From: Maricaulis sp.
GTDB lineage: Bacteria > Pseudomonadota > Alphaproteobacteria > Caulobacterales > Maricaulaceae
Length of the DNA: 64,000 bases
Assembly (NCBI RefSeq): GCF_030149425.1
Contig: NZ_JASBRQ010000038.1
Coordinates: 1 to 64,000 of the forward strand
Reading direction: 5' to 3'
The stretch's first letter is position 1, and each line of letters begins with the position of its first letter. Made by a program: the position numbers and the translations under genes. Below, one piece after another: positions 58,174 through 64,000 of this stretch. Below the pieces are notes generated by a model. It saw only the letters and a program-made list of their open reading frames with translations, was not told where the DNA came from and made no database searches.

Positions 58174-58249
58174 AAAATTGCGCATAAGCTATGAGCCCAA
58201 ACGCAATTTTCTCACGCTTTTCTGAGTTGTAATGCGGTTGCAGAACCGC
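58174..58249. repeat. inverted repeats between DEAD-box and GGDEF genes
   Basis: AAAATTGCG (58174-58182) and CGCAATTTT (58202-58210) form a perfect 9-bp inverted repeat with a 19-nt loop; a second, GCGGTT-GCAG-AACCGC, is at 58234-58249 just after the helicase stop on the minus strand. They could be the helicase terminator and/or an operator in front of the GGDEF gene. Confidence 0.5.
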
Positions 58250-58251
58250 CT

Positions 58252-59628
58252 CTAGGAGCTGGCCCGCATAAAGTCCGGGACATGATCGCCGAAGCCGACG
58301 ACACGCTGTGAGGCGCGCTCGTCCTGCTTGTCCTTGCGGCTGGAGCGGCTGCGTTCGGACTTGCCTTCGGGCTTGGCCTCTGCGCGCTTTGCGTCGGATT
58401 TCGGGGCTCTTTCGGAGCTTTCCTTGTCCTTTGAGCGCGCTTGCGGTTTGCGCTTTGAGCGTCCGCGCGGTCCTTCTTCTGCGTCGGCGAGGGCTTCTTT
58501 CAGACCCTCCAGTGCCAGCTCGGGCACATCGGTCTTGATCAGCTTGAGCACGGCGTCGAGCGATTTCGAGTCGGCCGGCGTGCTGATCGTCACCGACTCA
58601 CCGGTTTTGCCGGCACGGCCGGTGCGGCCGATCCGGTGGACGTAATCATCGGCATGATGCGGCACGTCGTAATTGAAGACATGGCTGACATTTGGAATGT
58701 CGAGGCCGCGCGCAGCGACGTCACTGGCGACGAGGAATTTCAGCTCACCGGATTTGAAATTGTCGAGCGTGGCCATGCGGGCGTTCTGGTCGAGATCGCC
58801 ATGGATCGGGTCGGCGGAGAAGCCGTGCTTCTTCAGCGAGCGGGCGATAATGTCGACATCGCGCTTGCGGTTGGCGAAGATGATGCCGTTGCGTACGTCT
58901 TCACGCGACATGGCCAGGCGCAGAGCGGTGCGTTTGACCTTCGGCACGCTATTGTCGAGGCGCACCAGGAATTGCGTGATATTGGCGCTGGTCGTGGCCG
59001 GGCGGGTCACTTCGATGCGCTCGGGATTGTTCAGGAACCGATCGACAAGCGATTGAATTTCTTTCGGCATCGTGGCCGAGAAGAAGAGCGTCTGCTTGCG
59101 CGGCGGGGTCAGGGAGAAAATCTTCTCCAGGTCCGGGATGAAGCCCATATCGAGCATGCGGTCGGCTTCGTCGACGACCAGCATCTGCACGCCGTTCAGC
59201 AACAGCTTGCCGCGTCCGAAATGGTCCAGGAGGCGGCCGGGCGTGGCGATCAGCACGTCGGCACCACGATTGAGAATCTCTTCCTGGGGGCCAAAGGCGA
59301 CACCGCCGATCAGCAGTGCCATGGAGAGTTTCTGACCCGTGGCATAGGTCTCGAAATTCTCTGCGCACTGGGCGGCAAGCTCGCGCGTCGGCGCGACGAT
59401 AAGCGAGCGCGGCATACGGGCCTTGGCGCGGCCGCGGGCCAGTTTCTCGATCAGGGGCAGGGTAAAGGATGCCGTCTTGCCGGTGCCGGTCTGGGCAATG
59501 CCGAGCACGTCACGCCCCTGCAGGGCGAGAGGGATGGCACCGGCCTGGATCGGGGTCGGTTCGCTATAGCCGGCAGCTTCGATGGCCGCGAGGAGTTTCG
59601 GGCTGAGCCCGAGAGTGTCGAACGTCAT
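58252..59628 (-). CDS. DEAD-box RNA helicase (RhlE type)
   Basis: A 458-residue ATP-dependent RNA helicase. All core motifs are present: Q motif EPTPIQAGAIPLAL, AQTGTGKT, PTREL, VVDEADRMLDMGF, SAT, and HRIGRTGRAG. After the core (about 370) comes a long basic/acidic Ser/Lys/Arg-rich tail for RNA binding. Start 59628 is chosen for AAAGGA just before ATG and for the family N-terminus MTFDTLGLSPKLL; a 10-residue longer form is less likely. RhlE-like enzymes act in ribosome assembly and RNA decay. Confidence 0.92.
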   Translation of the reverse strand: MTFDTLGLSPKLLAAIEAAGYSEPTPIQAGAIPLALQGRDVLGIAQTGTGKTASFTLPLIEKLARGRAKARMPRSLIVAPTRELAAQCAENFETYATGQKLSMALLIGGVAFGPQEEILNRGADVLIATPGRLLDHFGRGKLLLNGVQMLVVDEADRMLDMGFIPDLEKIFSLTPPRKQTLFFSATMPKEIQSLVDRFLNNPERIEVTRPATTSANITQFLVRLDNSVPKVKRTALRLAMSREDVRNGIIFANRKRDVDIIARSLKKHGFSADPIHGDLDQNARMATLDNFKSGELKFLVASDVAARGLDIPNVSHVFNYDVPHHADDYVHRIGRTGRAGKTGESVTISTPADSKSLDAVLKLIKTDVPELALEGLKEALADAEEGPRGRSKRKPQARSKDKESSERAPKSDAKRAEAKPEGKSERSRSSRKDKQDERASQRVVGFGDHVPDFMRASS

Positions 59629-59658
59629 GGCGTCCTTTACAGACTGGTCCAAAAGCAA

Positions 59659-59682
59659 CGGCCGCGCCGGGTGGCGCGGCCG
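59659..59682 (-). terminator. stem-loop after the amidohydrolase gene
   Basis: The perfect stem CGGCCGCGCC / GGCGCGGCCG with a 4-nt loop lies 58 bp past the amidohydrolase stop; on the minus strand it is followed by TTGCTTTT. Likely terminator of the two-gene amidohydrolase unit. Confidence 0.65.
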
Positions 59683-59740
59683 CTTTGGTGGCGCAACATA
59701 CGGTCCCGGTGCGCTCTGTCAACGCACACGGGCTGAAACG

Positions 59741-61015
59741 CTAGCGCCGGTAGGCGTAAGGCGTGTCGTCCGTGATATCCATGTAACGGTCGCGCAGACG
59801 CGTCTGGCGGGTTTCCATGTCGGTTTCCTCGCCATCGATCAGGACGTGGGTCGGTGCCGACATGACTTCCAGCGGATCGCCATTCCAGACCACCACATCA
59901 CCGGCATAGCCCGCCGCCAGCGCTCCATAGCGCGCGCCGACGCCGTAAATCTCGGCCGGGGTGAGGGTGATGGAACGGAAGGCCACGTCCCAGGGGACGC
60001 CATTGGCGACGGCATTACCCGCATGCTGCGGCAGGAGACGGGCATTCCAGTATCCGTCCGCAGACTGCGTGGTGTAAGCCACCGTAACGCCGGCTTCATG
60101 CAGGCGTGCGGCGTTTTCCAGGGTTGAGCCGATGCGGTCAAAGGAGCCCGGCAGGTTGGCGATCGGGTCGATCAGCACCGGGACATTGGCCGCGGCAAGC
60201 TCGTCCGCGACCATCCAGGCTTCCGCGCCGCCATGAATGATCAGCTGAACCGGCGGGTTTTCTGCCTGGAAACGCAGGGCCCGGCGGATATCCGCAGCCC
60301 GGTCGACTTCGACCATCAGGGGCATGCGGCCGCGCACGACATCAACCAGCGCCGCGGCATCATAGCGATGCAGGGCGTCACCCTCGGGGTGAGCCGCATA
60401 GCGGCCCGGATAGAAGCGGGTATCGCCGAAGGCGGCTTCCAGGAACGTCCAGGCGGCCGCCCGGGATCCACCTGCCGTGCTGGCACCGGACTGGCTCAGA
60501 TCGGCGAAGACGAAGCTGCCGGTGTCGAACACCGAGTCGGCATCGCCGCTGGTGTCGATCAGCGCACCGCGCCCGCCAAAGATATTGTGGCCGGAAGACG
60601 GGACCAGTGCGGCCCGGGTGATGCCCTCAACCCGCGTGGTCGGGATGTGCATCCCGGCCGGGTTGAAACTGTCAGCGACATCGAGGGCCACCGAATAGGG
60701 CGAATCGTCGGCCCCGGCGTCATTGGTCGAGCTTTCCAGTGCCACCTCGACAAGGCCGAGCTGGGTCACCGGCGCAAAAACGCCCGGCGTGATCCAGCCG
60801 CCATCGGCGTCAATCACAGTTGCACCTTCGGGGATCTGGACATTGGCGCCAACGGCAACGATATCGCCGTCGCGCACCACGACCGTGCCATCCTCGATAA
60901 TGCCGGCGCTGGTATTGGTAACAACCCGGCCATTGGTGACGGCATAGGTCTGAGCCATGGCGGGCAGGGTGCAGGCCAGGCTGAGAGCAATTGCGCTAAG
61001 TGTGCGTTTCATCAC
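59741..61015 (-). CDS. secreted amidohydrolase-family protein lacking HxH
   Basis: A 424-residue exported protein with a signal peptide (cleavage likely after PAMA, about residue 21), a metal-dependent hydrolase fold and a C-terminal composite beta domain (AGYAGDVVVWNGDPLEV). Where active relatives have an HxH after PGVID, it reads PGVFAPVTQLG, so two zinc ligands are missing; a later His in LIIHGGAEAW remains. It may be a non-catalytic partner or use a different metal site. It starts inside a 4-bp overlap with the neighbouring amidohydrolase. Two candidate ATG codons stand side by side at 61015 and 61012. Confidence 0.85.
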   Translation of the reverse strand: MMKRTLSAIALSLACTLPAMAQTYAVTNGRVVTNTSAGIIEDGTVVVRDGDIVAVGANVQIPEGATVIDADGGWITPGVFAPVTQLGLVEVALESSTNDAGADDSPYSVALDVADSFNPAGMHIPTTRVEGITRAALVPSSGHNIFGGRGALIDTSGDADSVFDTGSFVFADLSQSGASTAGGSRAAAWTFLEAAFGDTRFYPGRYAAHPEGDALHRYDAAALVDVVRGRMPLMVEVDRAADIRRALRFQAENPPVQLIIHGGAEAWMVADELAAANVPVLIDPIANLPGSFDRIGSTLENAARLHEAGVTVAYTTQSADGYWNARLLPQHAGNAVANGVPWDVAFRSITLTPAEIYGVGARYGALAAGYAGDVVVWNGDPLEVMSAPTHVLIDGEETDMETRQTRLRDRYMDITDDTPYAYRR

Positions 61016-62451
61016 TGATCTCCTTCGCCCGGCTGGCCGACCATGAAGTCGCGGACCGGCTGCAAGCTTTCATCGGAACGGTCATAGCGCAACGAACCGT
61101 CAATCCAGACCTGGTCAGCGCGCGTGTAGGTGCTGAACGGGTTGCCCGACCACAGCACGACATCGCCGCGCAGGCCTTCAACCAGGGAGCCTGTCTGGTC
61201 ATCAATACCCAGCCCGCGGGCCGGGTTGGAGGATAGCCAAGCCCAGGCTTCCGCTTCGGTGATCTCAAGACCGGCCGCGCGGCCATCGGCCAGCGCCTTG
61301 GCGACTTCCTGGTTGAGACGCTGGATATTCAACGCATCATCCGAGTGGATCATGGCGCAGGCACCATTGGCATGCAGCAGCGGCAAGTTTTCCCGGATCG
61401 AGTCATAGGCTTCCATCTTGAAGCCGCCCCAGTCAGCCCAGACCGCGGAACAGGCGTTGGCCTCGGCGAGAATGTCGGGGATTTTGTAGGACTCTACGGC
61501 GTGGTGGAAAACCGAGACCTGATAGTCGAACTCATTCGACATATCGATGATCTGGGCCATCTGGTCGGACCGGTAACAGTGCATATGGACCAGGATATCA
61601 CCGTCGAGTACGCCCATCAGCGTGTCGAGTTCGATATCGCGGGTCGGTGCCGATACGTCTTCACCGGCTTCCGCGTCTTCCCAGTAATCATGCCAGCGGT
61701 CGCGATAATCGGAGGCGCGCTGCCAGGCGGCGCGATAGCCGGCCATATTGCCCATATCGGTCGCCGGTGAGCGGCCGCGATTGCCGTAGACGCGGGCCGG
61801 GTTCTCACCGCAGGCCATTTTCAGCGTATAGGGCGCATCGGGGAATTTCATTTCCTGAACCGTACGGCCGCTGACATTGCGCAGCGTGATGCCGCGTCCG
61901 CCGAACAGGTTGGCGGAACCGGGAAGGATGTGAAGCGTGGTGATGCCACCGGCGAGGGCGGCTTCAAAACCGGGGTCCTGCGGCCAAACACTATGTTCAA
62001 CCCAGACTTCAGAGGTGACCGGCTGGGTCGCCTCATTGCCATCGCTATGCGCGCTGACGCCCGGAGAGGGGTAGACGCCGAGATGCGAGTGGATGTCGAT
62101 CACCCCCGGGGTGACGTAACGGCCGGCTCCGTCGATCACGGTCGCGCCTTCCGGCGCTTCCAGACCGGTGCCGACGGCAGCGATGCGGCCATCAACCATG
62201 AGCACATCGCCAATTTCAATCTGTCCGCCCACACCGTCAAACACGGTGGCACCGCGGATCAGTGTCGGCGTGCTCGCGCGCGGCGTATAGGTCGACGGAT
62301 AAGGGTCGGTCTCGTGGCGAACGATGGTTGTCCCGCCATCATCGCTGCCGGCGCCGTCATCGCCCGTAGTGTCGCCGCCGCCATTGGAGCAGGCGGACAA
62401 GACGAGCACGGAGGCCAGCGCCGCCGTGGTCTTCCAAGTATCGAATATCAT
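61012..62451 (-). CDS. amidohydrolase lipoprotein (imidazolonepropionase-like)
   Basis: A 479-residue predicted lipoprotein: signal with lipobox LSAC (Cys21), a Gly/Asp-rich linker, then an amidohydrolase domain with intact metal ligands in PGVIDIHSHLGVYP (HxH near 118-120), later His in VHMHCY, SVFHHAVES, and the Asp in MIHSDDA. The C-terminal beta domain (LRGDVVLWSGNPFSTY) is typical. Substrates of this group include peptides and imides; unknown here. The following gene is coupled by a 4-bp overlap. Confidence 0.88.
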   Translation of the reverse strand: MIFDTWKTTAALASVLVLSACSNGGGDTTGDDGAGSDDGGTTIVRHETDPYPSTYTPRASTPTLIRGATVFDGVGGQIEIGDVLMVDGRIAAVGTGLEAPEGATVIDGAGRYVTPGVIDIHSHLGVYPSPGVSAHSDGNEATQPVTSEVWVEHSVWPQDPGFEAALAGGITTLHILPGSANLFGGRGITLRNVSGRTVQEMKFPDAPYTLKMACGENPARVYGNRGRSPATDMGNMAGYRAAWQRASDYRDRWHDYWEDAEAGEDVSAPTRDIELDTLMGVLDGDILVHMHCYRSDQMAQIIDMSNEFDYQVSVFHHAVESYKIPDILAEANACSAVWADWGGFKMEAYDSIRENLPLLHANGACAMIHSDDALNIQRLNQEVAKALADGRAAGLEITEAEAWAWLSSNPARGLGIDDQTGSLVEGLRGDVVLWSGNPFSTYTRADQVWIDGSLRYDRSDESLQPVRDFMVGQPGEGDQ

Positions 62452-62536
62452 TGGGGAGTGCCTCCCTTTACCCCTGAGTCGCGAATGCGACCCTCATTGA
62501 ACGCAATCGGCGAGCAGGCGTCAAACAGGAGGTCGA

Positions 62537-64000
<1,464 letters not shown>

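Overview
The window looks like a contiguous piece of chromosome from a GC-rich alphaproteobacterium of the Caulobacterales/Maricaulales type, most likely a Maricaulis- or Hyphomonas-like dimorphic marine bacterium. The evidence is a divK-pleD pair almost colinear with the Caulobacter proteins, a bactofilin next to an M23 peptidase, an alphaproteobacterial SOS box (GTTC-N7-GTTC), an RNase E ending in a Gly-Trp-Trp motif, and an IscR/SufBCDS locus. Coding density is very high, with many ATGA stop/start overlaps. I see no tRNA, rRNA, insertion sequence, prophage, integron or CRISPR array. The genus is an inference from gene content.

Layout. 0.1-1.1 kb: thiS-thiG (thiamine thiazole). 1.1-4.7 kb: small metabolic genes (VOC protein, DsbA/ScsC-like lipoprotein, SDR, RidA, alpha/beta hydrolase). 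4.7-6.9 kb: a minus-strand mak-like sugar kinase plus dinB unit with a perfect LexA box in front. 7.1-8.8 kb: divK-pleD, a cell-cycle and c-di-GMP module. 8.9-15.9 kb (minus): topA-rnr-NUDIX, then an MFS transporter and rpmG. 16-18.2 kb: a D,D-carboxypeptidase with SPOR domain, then a phasin with a histone-like N-terminus under a clear promoter and a PhaR-type operator. 18.4-23 kb: clpS-clpA and recQ. 23-30.2 kb: a membrane AraC regulator divergent from a DUF2306 protein, a small secreted protein, DUF2855, HIT, GNAT-like and M48 genes. 30.3-38.5 kb: rne divergent from an amidase, PBP1A and prfB, the last with a programmed +1 frameshift. 38.6-41.8 kb (minus): peroxiredoxin, DUF455, M23 peptidase and bactofilin. 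41.9-47.8 kb: a large AsmA/YhdP-like envelope protein, tyrS and anmK.

48.7-57.0 kb is the Fe-S assembly operon: iscR, an IscS/NifS-type desulfurase, sufB, an unknown lipoprotein, sufC, sufD, sufS, a MIP18/SufT-type gene, an A-type carrier and a GST-like gene. It is preceded by a good IscR-type palindrome and a nine-base perfect Shine-Dalgarno. 57-64 kb (minus) holds a diguanylate cyclase, a DEAD-box helicase, two tandem secreted amidohydrolases (one lacking its metal-binding HxH) and the C-terminal part of parE, cut by the window end.

Most of the window is housekeeping. I do not see a defence or mobile system. The observations most worth following are the lipoprotein translationally coupled inside the suf operon, the sugar kinase between an SOS box and dinB, the N-terminal Cys4 module on DinB, the PhaR-type operator with the reversed-order histone-like phasin, and the degenerate amidohydrolase pair.
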